From assembly GCA_004020315.1 (NCBI GenBank), contig SAQG01000028.1, positions 23,299 through 87,298 of the forward strand: a DNA stretch of 64,000 bases. Direction: 5' to 3'. This DNA comes from Mesorhizobium sp. (GTDB lineage Bacteria; Pseudomonadota; Alphaproteobacteria; Rhizobiales; Rhizobiaceae). Numbering within the stretch: position 1 is the first letter of the stretch; every line of letters starts with the position of its first letter. Shown in pieces: positions 1-8,912 of the stretch. A program made the position numbers and the translations under genes. The notes under the pieces were generated by a model that was not told the origin of the DNA, ran no database searches, and saw nothing but the letters and a program-made list of their open reading frames with translations.

Positions 1-791
1 GTCTGGTCGGTGACCAAGTCGGGGCGCACGCCGCGCCGCACCAGTTCCGGCACGATGTCGGCGGTGTTGCCGACCAGGCCGACCGATTTCGCCTCGCCGG
101 CCCTGGTCCAGCGCTCGATCTTTTCCAGCGCCTCGTCGAGCGTGTCGGCGCGTTCGTCGACATAGCGGGTGCGCAGCCGGAAATCGATGCGGTCGGGATC
201 GCATTCGATCGCCAGGCAGCAGGCGCCGGCCATGACTGCAGCCAGCGGCTGGGCGCCGCCCATGCCGCCGAGGCCGCCGGTCAGGATCCATTTGCCCCTA
301 AGATTGCCGCCGTAATGCTGGCGGCCGGCCTCGACGAAGGTCTCGTAGGTGCCCTGCACGATGCCTTGCGTGCCGATGTAGATCCACGAGCCGGCCGTCA
401 TCTGGCCGTACATCATCAGGCCCTTCTTATCGAGCTCGTTGAATTTCTCCCATGTCGCCCAGTGCGGCACGAGGTTCGAATTAGCGATCAGCACGCGCGG
501 CGCATCGGTGTGCGTCCGAAACACACCGACCGGCTTCCCCGACTGCACCAGGAGCGTCTCGTCGTCTCCAAGCGTCTTCAGAGAGGCGACAATGCGATCA
601 AAATCGTTCCAGGTACGCGCCGCCCGGCCGATGCCGCCATAGACGACCAGTTCGTTGGGGTTTTCGGCGACGTCGGGATCGAGATTGTTCATCAGCATCC
701 GCAACGGCGCTTCCGTCAGCCAGGAACGTGCATTGAGCTCGCTGCCGCGCGGGCTGCGGACTTCGCGGATGTTGTGGCGAGGATCGGTCAT
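1..791 (-). CDS. hutU: Urocanate hydratase, N-terminal part (runs off the left edge)
   Basis: Urocanase, the second step of histidine degradation, hydrates urocanate to imidazolonepropionate with tightly bound NAD as electrophile. The start codon ATG is at 791 and 263 codons are visible with no stop; the family is about 555 residues, so roughly half is present. Visible family signatures are YGGIGRAART near residue 51 and the glycine-rich NAD region TGGLGGMGGAQP in the middle of the visible part. It lies 40 bp downstream of hutG on the same strand and is the last visible gene of the hutI-H-G-U run. The truncation is only the window edge. Confidence 0.96.
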   Translation of the reverse strand, partial: MTDPRHNIREVRSPRGSELNARSWLTEAPLRMLMNNLDPDVAENPNELVVYGGIGRAARTWNDFDRIVASLKTLGDDETLLVQSGKPVGVFRTHTDAPRVLIANSNLVPHWATWEKFNELDKKGLMMYGQMTAGSWIYIGTQGIVQGTYETFVEAGRQHYGGNLRGKWILTGGLGGMGGAQPLAAVMAGACCLAIECDPDRIDFRLRTRYVDERADTLDEALEKIERWTRAGEAKSVGLVGNTADIVPELVRRGVRPDLVTDQ

Positions 792-831
792 GGCGTCACT
801 GTCCCTTTCGAATGAGATGCGGCGTTGCGCG

Positions 832-1647
832 TCAGCCCCGTGCCCAGACAATCGCGGTCTCGAGGATCTTCTTCAGCGTGACGCGGATCGGCGCTGCAAA
901 ATCGGCATCGTAGGGCACCGGCCAGTTGTCCGGCGCACCCTTGCCTTCGGGCTCGCGCATGTAGCCACGGTTCGACAGTTCCATCTGCAGCGCATGAACG
1001 CCGTTTTGCGGACGACCGAAATGGCGCGTGATCCAGCCGCCTTTGAAGCGGCCGTTGACGACAAAGGTCTCGCCGGTTTCGGCGAGTATCTGGCCGACCA
1101 TTGCCTGCAAGTCCGGGTCGGCGCTCTTGCCGTCATTGGTGCCGAGGTTGAACACCGGCAGCGTGCCCTCGAACAGGCGCGGCAGCACCGAGCGGATCGA
1201 ATGGCAGTCATAGACCACGATATTCCGGTGAAAGGCGCGTAGCCTGTCGATCTCGGCCTGCAAGGCGGCATGGTAAGGTACAAAGTATTTTTCGCGGCGC
1301 TCGTCGACCTCCGACGCATCAGGTTCTTCACCCTCGCGATAGAGCGGATCGCCATCGAAGGTCTCGGTCGGGCAGAGACCGGTGGTCGCCTGGCCGGGAT
1401 AGAGTGAGGCGCCGGATGGATCGCGATTGACGTCGATGACGGTGCGCGAAATCGCCGTATGCACCACCGTCGCACCCAGGTCTTCGGCAAAGTCATAGAG
1501 CTTGTCGATCCACCAGTCGGCGTCGCGGCGGCCGAGCCAAGGCGACACCAGGCGGTTCTCGAGGCCGGCGAGATCGATGCCGGTGTGCGGGATCGAGACC
1601 AGCAGGGGTGCCGTGCCGCGCGTCACCGTGAGCCAGCTGCCCATCAC
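832..1647 (-). CDS. hutG: N-formylglutamate deformylase
   Basis: HutG hydrolyses N-formylglutamate to glutamate and formate, the last step of the five-step histidine route that also needs HutF. The 271-residue protein shows the family's N-terminal SIPHTG motif and the metal-site region with NRDPSG near residue 75, and the length is normal. The first possible start is GTG at 1647, with an in-frame ATG directly after it at 1644; both overlap the hutH stop codon, so translation is probably coupled. Its presence with hutF argues that formiminoglutamate is degraded through formylglutamate rather than directly to formamide. It belongs to the minus-strand operon hutI-H-G-U. Confidence 0.95.
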   Translation of the reverse strand: MMGSWLTVTRGTAPLLVSIPHTGIDLAGLENRLVSPWLGRRDADWWIDKLYDFAEDLGATVVHTAISRTVIDVNRDPSGASLYPGQATTGLCPTETFDGDPLYREGEEPDASEVDERREKYFVPYHAALQAEIDRLRAFHRNIVVYDCHSIRSVLPRLFEGTLPVFNLGTNDGKSADPDLQAMVGQILAETGETFVVNGRFKGGWITRHFGRPQNGVHALQMELSNRGYMREPEGKGAPDNWPVPYDADFAAPIRVTLKKILETAIVWARG

Positions 1648-3185
1648 GCTGCTCCAGAAATTGTCGGCAGCGCCACCGCGCCCGCTGCCTTCACGGCAGC
1701 GCCGCTGCGCACCATGGCGATGGCCTTTTCCATGTCGGGGTGGAAATGCCGGTCATTGTCGAGATGCGGCACTTCGGCCCTGACCAGCCTGCGCACCGCC
1801 TCGAGCGGCGCACTCGACGCCAGCGGTGCATGGAAGTCGCAGCCTTGTGCGGCGGCCAGCAATTCGATGCCGATGACGGCCGTTGCATTCTCGACCATGC
1901 CGATCAGCCGGCGCGCGCCATGTGCCGCCATCGAGACGTGATCTTCCTGGTTGGCCGAGGTCGGGATCGAATCGACGCTGGCCGGATAGGCCTTCTGCTT
2001 GTTTTCCGAGACGAGTGCTGCCGCCGTCACTTGCGGGATCATGAAGCCGGAATTCAAGCCGGGCTTCGGCGTCAGGAAGGCCGGCATGCCCGACAACGCC
2101 GGGTCGACCAGCATGGCGATGCGCCGTTCCGACAGCGAGCCGATCTCGCAGATGGCGAGCGCGATCATGTCGGCGGCGAAGGCCACCGGCTCGGCGTGGA
2201 AATTGCCGCCAGAAAGTGCTGTGTCGTCCTCGGCGAAGATCAGAGGATTGTCGGTGACGCCGTTGGCCTCGGTGCCCAGCGTGTCGGCGGCCTGGCGCAG
2301 CACGTTGAGCGCCGCACCCATCACCTGCGGCTGGCAGCGGAGGCAGTAAGGATCCTGCACGCGCTCGTCGCCGATCCGGTGCGATTCACGGATGGTGCTG
2401 CCGGCCATCAGATTGCGCAGCGCTTCTGCCGTCTCGATCTGGCCAGGATGCTTCCTGAGCAGATGGATGCGCGGATCGAAGGGGGCGTCGGAACCTTTGG
2501 CGGCATCGGTCGAAAGCGCACCGGCGACCAGCGCCGACTGGTAGAGCACTTCGGCGTCGAACAGGGCGGCCAACGCATAGGCGGTCGAGAACTGCGTTCC
2601 GTTGAGCAGCGCTAACCCTTCCTTGGCGCCAAGCGTGACCGGCTCCAGCCCGTGCGAGACAAAGGCGACCTTGGCCGGGAACCGGCCATGCGGGGTAAAA
2701 CACTCGCCGACGCCGATCATCACCGCCGTCATGTGCGACAGCGGCGCAAGGTCGCCGGATGCGCCGACCGAGCCTTGCGCCGGCACCACCGGAATGACGT
2801 CATTGGCCAGCATTGCTTCGAGCAGCTCAATGGTCTGCGGCCGCACGCCGGAGGCGCCCTGCGCCAGGCTGGCCAGCTTCAGTGCCATCATGAGCCGGCA
2901 AACAGCGACCGGCATCGGTTCGCCGACGCCGGCGGCATGCGACAGCACGATGTTGCGTTGAAGCGTCTCGAGGTCGGCGGCGGGGATACGGACGCTGGCC
3001 AATTTGCCGAAACCGGTGTTGATGCCATAGACCGGCTCACCCTTGGCGACGATCCGTGCAACCGCTTCGGCGCTGGCCCTGATCTTTGGCCAGCAGGCAG
3101 CGTCCAGCTTTGGCACGGCGCCACGATAGATTTTGCGCCAATCGGCCAGCGTTGTGTTGCCCGGCTTGAGTTTCAGTTCACTCAT
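1644..3185 (-). CDS. hutH: Histidine ammonia-lyase
   Basis: Histidine ammonia-lyase removes ammonia from histidine to give urocanate, the entry reaction of the pathway. The Ala-Ser-Gly triad that cyclises to the MIO electrophile is visible in GSVGASGDLAPLSH, and the 513-residue length is typical. An open frame continues upstream, but ATG 3185 is the right start because it overlaps the hutI stop in an ATGA arrangement and gives the family N-terminus. The upstream extension would lie inside hutI. It is translationally coupled to hutI upstream and hutG downstream. Confidence 0.97.
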   Translation of the reverse strand: MSELKLKPGNTTLADWRKIYRGAVPKLDAACWPKIRASAEAVARIVAKGEPVYGINTGFGKLASVRIPAADLETLQRNIVLSHAAGVGEPMPVAVCRLMMALKLASLAQGASGVRPQTIELLEAMLANDVIPVVPAQGSVGASGDLAPLSHMTAVMIGVGECFTPHGRFPAKVAFVSHGLEPVTLGAKEGLALLNGTQFSTAYALAALFDAEVLYQSALVAGALSTDAAKGSDAPFDPRIHLLRKHPGQIETAEALRNLMAGSTIRESHRIGDERVQDPYCLRCQPQVMGAALNVLRQAADTLGTEANGVTDNPLIFAEDDTALSGGNFHAEPVAFAADMIALAICEIGSLSERRIAMLVDPALSGMPAFLTPKPGLNSGFMIPQVTAAALVSENKQKAYPASVDSIPTSANQEDHVSMAAHGARRLIGMVENATAVIGIELLAAAQGCDFHAPLASSAPLEAVRRLVRAEVPHLDNDRHFHPDMEKAIAMVRSGAAVKAAGAVALPTISGAA

Positions 3186-4420
3186 CGTCCTCTCCAGATG
3201 CGGGCATGCAGCGGGTTGAAGCCCATACGATAGACGAGTTCGGCCGGACGCTCGATGTTCCAGATCACCAGGTCGGCTGATTTTCCAGCCTCCAGCGTGC
3301 CGGTCCGTCCGAGCAGTCCTAACGCGCGGGCGGCCTCGCGGGTGACACCGGCAAGGCATTCGTCAACAGTCAGACCGAACAAAGTGGCCGCCATGTTCAT
3401 GGTCAGCAGCAGCGAGGTCAGCGGCGACGTGCCAGGATTGCAGTCAGTGGCGACCGCCATCCTGACGCCATACTGGCGAAACAGGCCGATCGGCGGCTTT
3501 TTGGTCTCACGGATGAAATAGTAGGCGCCGGGCAGGATCGTCGCCACGGTTCCTGCCTTCGCCATCGCCGCCGCACCCGCCTCGTCAGTGTATTCGAGAT
3601 GGTCGGCCGACAGGGCGCCATAGCGCGCCGCGAATTCCGCCCCATGCAGGTTGGACAATTGGTCGGCGTGGAGCTTTACCGGCAGACTTAGCGTCTTCGC
3701 TGCATCGAACACGCGTGCGATCTGCTCCGGCGAAAAGGCGATGCCCTCGCAAAAGCCATCGACCGCGTCGGCCAGGCCCTCGGCGGTGACGGCCGGCAAA
3801 ATCTCGTTTGCGACCAGATCGATAAAAGCGTCCTTGTCGCCTCTCGCTTCAGGCGGCAGGGCATGGGCGCCGAGGAAGCTCGTCCTCACCGTTACCGGAC
3901 GATGTTCGCCCAGGAGCCGCGCGGCGCGCAGCGATTTCTTCTCGTTTTCGATGTCGAGCCCGTAGCCCGATTTGATCTCGATAGTGGTGAGGCCTTCAGC
4001 AATCAGCGCGTCGAGGCGCGGCAGCGACTGCGCAACGAGTTCGTGCTGGCTGGCTGCGCGCAGCGCCTTGACCGACGAGACGATGCCGCCGCCGGCCTTG
4101 GTGACCTCTTCATAGGTGGCGCCGGCCAGCCGCATCTCGAATTCATTGGCGCGGTTGCCTGCATGGACCAGATGGGTATGGCAGTCGATCAGGCCGGGCG
4201 TAATCCAGCGGCCTTCGCAATCGACACTCTCGGCGCTCTGGCTAAGCGCGGCCGGCATGTCGGCTTCGGGGCCGGCATAGACGATCTGGCCATCGCGCGC
4301 GGCAATCGCGCCGTCTTCGACGACACCCAGTCCGGCGGCGCTTTCAGCCATGGTCGCCAGACGCGCGTTGCGCCACAGGCGAACCTCCCCTGCCCGACCT
4401 TCGCTCTCTCCAGCCATCAT
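3182..4420 (-). CDS. hutI: Imidazolonepropionase
   Basis: HutI opens the imidazolone ring to N-formimidoylglutamate. It is an amidohydrolase-fold metalloenzyme; the metal ligands of the DCHTHLVHAG motif are visible, as is the family stretch NRANEFEMRLAGATYEE. The start is ATG 4420 or the immediately following ATG 4417, preceded by GGAAAAG; this gives 412 or 411 residues, the usual size. A longer open frame upstream would run across the divergent promoter and into hutF, so it was not used. It is the first gene of the minus-strand hut operon, facing hutF across a 97-bp control region with a HutC-type operator. Confidence 0.96.
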   Translation of the reverse strand: MMAGESEGRAGEVRLWRNARLATMAESAAGLGVVEDGAIAARDGQIVYAGPEADMPAALSQSAESVDCEGRWITPGLIDCHTHLVHAGNRANEFEMRLAGATYEEVTKAGGGIVSSVKALRAASQHELVAQSLPRLDALIAEGLTTIEIKSGYGLDIENEKKSLRAARLLGEHRPVTVRTSFLGAHALPPEARGDKDAFIDLVANEILPAVTAEGLADAVDGFCEGIAFSPEQIARVFDAAKTLSLPVKLHADQLSNLHGAEFAARYGALSADHLEYTDEAGAAAMAKAGTVATILPGAYYFIRETKKPPIGLFRQYGVRMAVATDCNPGTSPLTSLLLTMNMAATLFGLTVDECLAGVTREAARALGLLGRTGTLEAGKSADLVIWNIERPAELVYRMGFNPLHARIWRGR

Positions 4421-4447
4421 CTTTTCCGTTTCAATCGGCGGCAATTT

Positions 4448-4457
4448 TGTATATACA
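4448..4457. promoter_or_regulatory. Candidate HutC operator in the hutI/hutF promoter
   Basis: The perfect palindrome TGTATATACA sits midway between the divergent hutI and hutF starts. The HutC binding motif described in Pseudomonas is TGTA-N2-TACA, which this matches exactly. With hutC encoded just downstream of hutF, a single site here could repress both arms; urocanate is the known HutC inducer. Binding in this organism is inferred. Confidence 0.75.
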
Positions 4458-4517
4458 TATCGGAACGCACCGCAAGTGATATCATTGCACGGGACACAGG
4501 GAATCGGAGAGAAAAAC

Positions 4518-5870
4518 GTGACGGCGATCTTTGCGGAACAGGCGCTTCTGCCAGACGGCTGGCATTCCAACGCCCGGATCGTCGTCAGTGAAGGTCGCAT
4601 CGCCTCGGTCGAGCCGAACACCACATCCCAGCCTGGCGACGAACACCATGCCATCCTGCTGCCCGGCATGCCGAACCTGCACAGCCACGCCTTCCAGCGC
4701 GGCATGGCCGGCCTTGCCGAGTTGCGCGGCCCTTCAGCCGACAGTTTCTGGAGCTGGCGCGAGGTGATGTACCGCTTCGCACTGTCGATGACACCGGACC
4801 AGGTCGAGGCAGTTGCCGCGCAGCTCTATGTCGAGATGCTGGAGGCTGGGTTCTCACGCGTCGGCGAATTTCACTATCTGCATCACGATCGCGACGGCCA
4901 GCCCTATGCCAACATCGCCGAAATGGCCGAACGCATCACTGCCGCGGCTGCCGACACCGGCCTTGGGTTGACGCTGCTGCCGGTCTTCTATGCGCATTCC
5001 TCCTTTGGCGGCGCTGCGCCGAATGAAGGCCAGCGGCGATTCATCAACGATGTGAATCGGTTCTCGCGGCTCGTTGAGAAATGCCACGAAACCGTTCGCA
5101 CCTTGAATCATGCTGTCGTCGGCATCGCCCCGCATAGTCTGCGCGCCGTGACACCGGAGGAATTGGAAAACATCGCGGCAATGGTGCCGGGCGGACCGAT
5201 CCACATCCACATCGCCGAGCAAGTGAAGGAAGTCGAGGACTGCCTTGCCTGGTCCGGGGCGCGACCGGTCGAATGGCTGCTCGCCAATGCCACGGTCGAT
5301 AAACGCTGGTGCCTGATCCACGCTACCCACATGACCGAAACCGAGACGGCGGCCATGGCGAAAAGCGGCGCGATCGCCGGCCTATGCCCGATCACCGAGG
5401 CCAATCTCGGCGACGGCACCTTTGCCGCGCCCCTGTTCACGCAACATGGCGGCCGCTTCGGCGTCGGCTCCGATTCCAACGTGCTGATCGGCCTGCCGGA
5501 CGAATTGCGGCAGCTCGAATATTCGCAGCGCCTCGCCCACCGTGCCCGCAATATCCTGGCGGTGGCGGGCGGCTCGACCGGCCGCGCGCTGTTCGATGCC
5601 GCGCTCGACGGCGGCAGTACGGCGCTTGGCGCAGGTCCCTCGCGGATCGCCGCCGATGCCTTAGCCGATTTCATTTCGCTCGATGACAAGCATCCCTCGC
5701 TTGCCGGCAAGACGGGCGATGCGGTGCTCGATGCCTGGATCTTCGTCAACGGCACCACGGTCGATTGTGTCTGGGTGCATGGCAAGAAACTGGTCAGCGG
5801 CGGCAGGCATGCAAGGCGCGATGTCGTTGCCGAGCGTTTTCGCAAGGTGATGACGGCGCTTTCGGCATGA
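4518..5870 (+). CDS. hutF: Formimidoylglutamate deiminase
   Basis: HutF deiminates N-formimidoylglutamate to N-formylglutamate and ammonia. It is an amidohydrolase; the metal-binding HSHAFQRGMAG segment lies near residue 60, with HIHIAEQ and GVGSDSN further on. I chose GTG 4518 because GGAGAG lies a few bases upstream and because it gives a 450-residue protein with a normal family N-terminus. The in-frame ATG at 4350 would place the start inside hutI on the other strand. It is transcribed divergently from hutI-H-G-U and overlaps hutC by ATGA. Confidence 0.95.
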   Translation: MTAIFAEQALLPDGWHSNARIVVSEGRIASVEPNTTSQPGDEHHAILLPGMPNLHSHAFQRGMAGLAELRGPSADSFWSWREVMYRFALSMTPDQVEAVAAQLYVEMLEAGFSRVGEFHYLHHDRDGQPYANIAEMAERITAAAADTGLGLTLLPVFYAHSSFGGAAPNEGQRRFINDVNRFSRLVEKCHETVRTLNHAVVGIAPHSLRAVTPEELENIAAMVPGGPIHIHIAEQVKEVEDCLAWSGARPVEWLLANATVDKRWCLIHATHMTETETAAMAKSGAIAGLCPITEANLGDGTFAAPLFTQHGGRFGVGSDSNVLIGLPDELRQLEYSQRLAHRARNILAVAGGSTGRALFDAALDGGSTALGAGPSRIAADALADFISLDDKHPSLAGKTGDAVLDAWIFVNGTTVDCVWVHGKKLVSGGRHARRDVVAERFRKVMTALSA

Positions 5871-6613
5871 GCATGATCGGAACAATCGATGTGGACGTCG
5901 GCGAGCCGCTCTCGCTGCACCAGCGCATCCTGTCCGACATCAGCGAACGGATCCTGTCCGGCGCCTGGGCGCCCGGCCACCGCATCCCGTTCGAGCACGA
6001 ACTGTCTGCCGAGTACAAATGTTCGCGCATGACGGTGAACAAGGCGCTGTCGCAGCTTGCCAAGGCCGGGCTGATCGAGCGCCGCCGCCGCTCCGGCAGC
6101 TTTGTCCGGCGGCCGCAGTCGCAAGCCGCGGTGTTGGAAATCCACGACATCAGGATCGAGGTCGAGGCGCTCGGCCTGCCCTATTGCTACGAGCGTGTGG
6201 CGCGACATAAAAGGCGCAGCAGTGCCGAGGATCGCGCCTTGTTGGAACTCGACGCCAACGGGCCGGTGCTGGCGCTGGAATGCCGGCATTTCGCCGGTAA
6301 CCGGCCGTTCGCCCACGAACAGCGGCTGATCAACCTGGCCGCCGTGGCCGAGGCCGCCGACGAGGAATTTGTTGCCATCGCGCCCGGCCCGTGGCTGATC
6401 GCCCGCGTGCCGTGGAGTGCCGCCGAGCATCGCATCCGCGCCGTCGCCGCCGACAAACACATTGCGGCGGCACTCGATATCGAGGCCGGCGCACCGTGCC
6501 TGGTGGTCGAGCGGCGGACTTGGTGCGCCGAGCACCCCGTCACCCATGTCCGTTTCACTTATGCGGCCGAGAGCCACACGTTGGTCGCGCGGTTCACGCC
6601 TTCGCAGGGGTGA
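5867..6613 (+). CDS. hutC: Histidine utilisation repressor, GntR/HutC family
   Basis: This is a local repressor of the hut genes: an N-terminal GntR winged helix (residues about 15-80, with MTVNKALSQLAKAGLIERRRRSGSFV) and a C-terminal UTRA/chorismate-lyase-like effector domain that in HutC senses urocanate. At 248 residues it has the usual length. ATG 5867 overlaps the hutF stop codon; a second ATG lies at 5873. Cotranscription with hutF implies autoregulation through the TGTATATACA site upstream. Confidence 0.94.
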   Translation: MSMIGTIDVDVGEPLSLHQRILSDISERILSGAWAPGHRIPFEHELSAEYKCSRMTVNKALSQLAKAGLIERRRRSGSFVRRPQSQAAVLEIHDIRIEVEALGLPYCYERVARHKRRSSAEDRALLELDANGPVLALECRHFAGNRPFAHEQRLINLAAVAEAADEEFVAIAPGPWLIARVPWSAAEHRIRAVAADKHIAAALDIEAGAPCLVVERRTWCAEHPVTHVRFTYAAESHTLVARFTPSQG

Positions 6614-6627
6614 TAAAGCGCTCCGCC

Positions 6628-6972
6628 TCAGATGGCAGCGGTAACGATGATCTCGACAAGATATTCCGGCCCGGCAAGCTTGGCCTCGCCGGTGGCGCGG
6701 GCCGGGGTGTGGCCCTGTGGCACCCACTTATCCCATTCCGCGTTCATCTCGGCGAACGTGCTCATGTCGGCCAACCAGATGATCGCCTGCAGGATCTTGG
6801 TCTTGTCGGTGCCGGCCTTGGCCAGCAATTCGTCGATCGCCGCCAGGATGTCCCTTGTCTGGGCGCCGACGTTTCCGCCCGGCTCGCCGACCTGACCGGC
6901 CAGATAGACGGTATTGCCGTGGATGACGATCTGGCTCATGCGAGGGCCAACATCGATGCGACGAATGCTCAT
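6628..6972 (-). CDS. RidA/YjgF/UK114-family protein
   Basis: A 114-residue RidA-superfamily protein. RidA proteins hydrolyse reactive enamine/imine intermediates made by PLP enzymes, but many subfamilies have other or unknown activities. The family core is visible: the LAGQVGE segment near residue 25 and TPARATGEAKLA near the C-terminus, which carries the arginine typical of the archetype. It converges on hutC with a 14-bp gap and is not in the hut operon, although a role near amine catabolism would fit. The exact subfamily and substrate cannot be told from the sequence. Confidence 0.9.
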   Translation of the reverse strand: MSIRRIDVGPRMSQIVIHGNTVYLAGQVGEPGGNVGAQTRDILAAIDELLAKAGTDKTKILQAIIWLADMSTFAEMNAEWDKWVPQGHTPARATGEAKLAGPEYLVEIIVTAAI

Positions 6973-7135
6973 TGGACGTTTCCTTCCTTTGTGGGTCGCG
7001 CCTCTTTAGAGTCGCGGTTGGCTGGGGGCAAGGTTGCATGAGCGAATCCTCTTGAGCCAGCAGGCGTGGGGCGAAAATACGCACACGGCAAATCACGCCG
7101 GTCGCCGCAATTCCGCCCGATTGGGTTGTTGACTA

Positions 7136-7147
7136 ATGTAATAACAT
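7136..7147. promoter_or_regulatory. Candidate Zur box upstream of the zinc importer
   Basis: ATGTAATAACAT is an imperfect palindrome (10 of 12 positions symmetric) that resembles the core of alphaproteobacterial Zur sites. It lies 50 bp before the start of the zinc ABC ATPase gene, in a locally AT-rich patch of a GC-rich region. Zinc-dependent repression is inferred. Confidence 0.6.
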
Positions 7148-7196
7148 CACATATCCACCGCCGCTGCCGTACTAGTCGTGTCCCACGGATCGTCAC

Positions 7197-8015
7197 ATGA
7201 CCAAAACTTGCCTGACCTTCCGCGACCTAACGCTGGGCTACAACAGCCATCCGGCGATCCATCATCTCGACGGCACGATCCGCCGGGGATCGCTGACTGC
7301 TGTCGTCGGCGCCAACGGCTCGGGCAAGTCGACCCTGATGAAGGGTATCGTCGGCGTGTTGAAGCCGATGGCCGGCGCGGTTGTCCGGGCGCCCGGCGTG
7401 CGCGCTGCCTATCTGCCGCAACAGTCGGAGCTCGACCGCTCCTTTCCTGCCCGGGTCGTCGATCTGGTTTCGCTCGGGCTGTGGCCACGGCGCGGGCTGC
7501 TCGGCCGCTACACCAGGGAAGATCGTGATTCGGTCAGTCAGGCACTAATGGCCGTCGGCCTCGGCGGCTTCGAGAAGCGCCCGATCGACACGCTGTCGGG
7601 CGGCCAGCTGCAGCGCACGCTGTTTGCCCGCGTGCTGCTGCAGGACGCCGATCTCATCCTGCTCGACGAGCCGTTCAACGCCGTCGACACCAAGACCGTC
7701 GGCGACCTGATTGCGCTGATCAAGCGCTGGCATGGTGAGGAACGCACGATCATGGTTGTCGTCCACGATCTGGAGCTGGTGCGCCAGAATTTCCCCGAGA
7801 CGCTGCTGCTGGCGCGTCAGCCGATCGCCTGGGGCGAGACCAAGGAAACGCTGCGGCCGGAAAACCTGTTGCGCGCGCGCCGCTTCCACGAAGCCTGGGA
7901 GGAAAACGCGCCCTGGTGCGAGCCAGGCATCCATAAGCACGGCGATCACGCTCATGACCACGGGCACGACCATGGGAACGACCATGATCACGGCTCCGGG
8001 CCGAGGGCGGCATGA
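7197..8015 (+). CDS. Zinc ABC transporter ATP-binding protein (ZnuC/AztA type)
   Basis: ATPase of a cluster-9-type metal importer. Walker A GANGSGKS is at residues 38-45, the LSGGQ signature near 134 and Walker B with LLDEP shortly after. The C-terminus is a histidine/aspartate-rich tail (HGDHAHDHGHDHG region), which suggests binding or sensing of zinc. It is 272 residues. It is followed by the permease in an overlapping ATGATG arrangement and then by the binding protein, giving a complete importer. The system could equally be named znu or azt, and manganese cannot be fully excluded; the His-rich tail and Zur-like box favour zinc. Confidence 0.9.
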   Translation: MTKTCLTFRDLTLGYNSHPAIHHLDGTIRRGSLTAVVGANGSGKSTLMKGIVGVLKPMAGAVVRAPGVRAAYLPQQSELDRSFPARVVDLVSLGLWPRRGLLGRYTREDRDSVSQALMAVGLGGFEKRPIDTLSGGQLQRTLFARVLLQDADLILLDEPFNAVDTKTVGDLIALIKRWHGEERTIMVVVHDLELVRQNFPETLLLARQPIAWGETKETLRPENLLRARRFHEAWEENAPWCEPGIHKHGDHAHDHGHDHGNDHDHGSGPRAA

Positions 8016-8890
8016 TGGACACGCTTTACGCTTTTTTCATCGCCCCCTTTGCCGATTTCGCCTTCATGCAGCGGGCGCTTGTCGGGTCCCTGATGCTGTC
8101 GCTCGGCGCCTGCCCCGTCGGCGTCTTCCTGATGCTGCGGCGCATGAGCCTTTCAGGCGACGCCATGGCCCACGCCATCCTGCCGGGTGCTGCGGCCGGT
8201 TTCCTGTTCTATGGGCTGGAGATCCTGCCGATGACGATCGGCGGGTTGATTGCCGGCATCATCGTCGCGCTCGGTGCCGGCGCCGTCTCGCGCTTCACCA
8301 TCCAGCGCGAGGATGCCTCGATGGCGGCCTTCTATCTGATTTCGCTGGCCATCGGTGTGCTGATGGTGTCGATCCGCGGCTCCAGCGTCGATCTCATGCA
8401 TGTGCTGTTCGGCACGGTGCTGGCGCTCAACAATGAAGCGCTGACGCTGATCGGCGGCATCGTGCTGGTCACGCTGGTCAGCCTCGCCATCTTCTGGCGG
8501 GCGCTGGTCGCCGAATGTCTCGACCCGCTGTTTCTGCGTTCGGTCAGCCGGCTCGGCAGCCCGGTGCATTTCATCTTCCTCGGCCTCGTCGTGCTCAACC
8601 TTGTCGGTGGCTTCCAGGCGCTCGGCACGCTGCTTTCCGTGGGGCTGATGATGCTGCCTGCGGCCGCCGCCCGCTTCTGGACCATGCGCGTCGAGCCGAT
8701 GTGCGTGCTGGCGGTGCTGATCGGCTTTGCCTCCTGCGTCGCGGGGCTACTCCTGTCATACCACGTTTCGCTGCCTTCCGGCCCGGCCATCATCCTATCC
8801 GCCGGCGTTGTCTACTTTGCCTCGATCCTGTTCGGCACGCGCGGCATCCTGCGCGCCCGTATCGTCCATCACCGCCACAGAACCGCCTGA
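8012..8890 (+). CDS. Zinc ABC transporter permease (ZnuB/AztB type)
   Basis: Inner-membrane permease of the ABC-3 family, 292 residues, with about eight hydrophobic segments spread over the whole length. The conserved family region SGDAMAHAILPGAA lies near residue 50. The start codon overlaps the stop of the ATPase gene, so the two are probably translated together. The C-terminus ends in a basic, His-containing tail. It forms the channel through which the metal delivered by the following binding protein enters the cytoplasm. Confidence 0.92.
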   Translation: MMDTLYAFFIAPFADFAFMQRALVGSLMLSLGACPVGVFLMLRRMSLSGDAMAHAILPGAAAGFLFYGLEILPMTIGGLIAGIIVALGAGAVSRFTIQREDASMAAFYLISLAIGVLMVSIRGSSVDLMHVLFGTVLALNNEALTLIGGIVLVTLVSLAIFWRALVAECLDPLFLRSVSRLGSPVHFIFLGLVVLNLVGGFQALGTLLSVGLMMLPAAAARFWTMRVEPMCVLAVLIGFASCVAGLLLSYHVSLPSGPAIILSAGVVYFASILFGTRGILRARIVHHRHRTA

Positions 8891-8912
8891 TCCCAACAGA
8901 GGAGAGCTGTCC

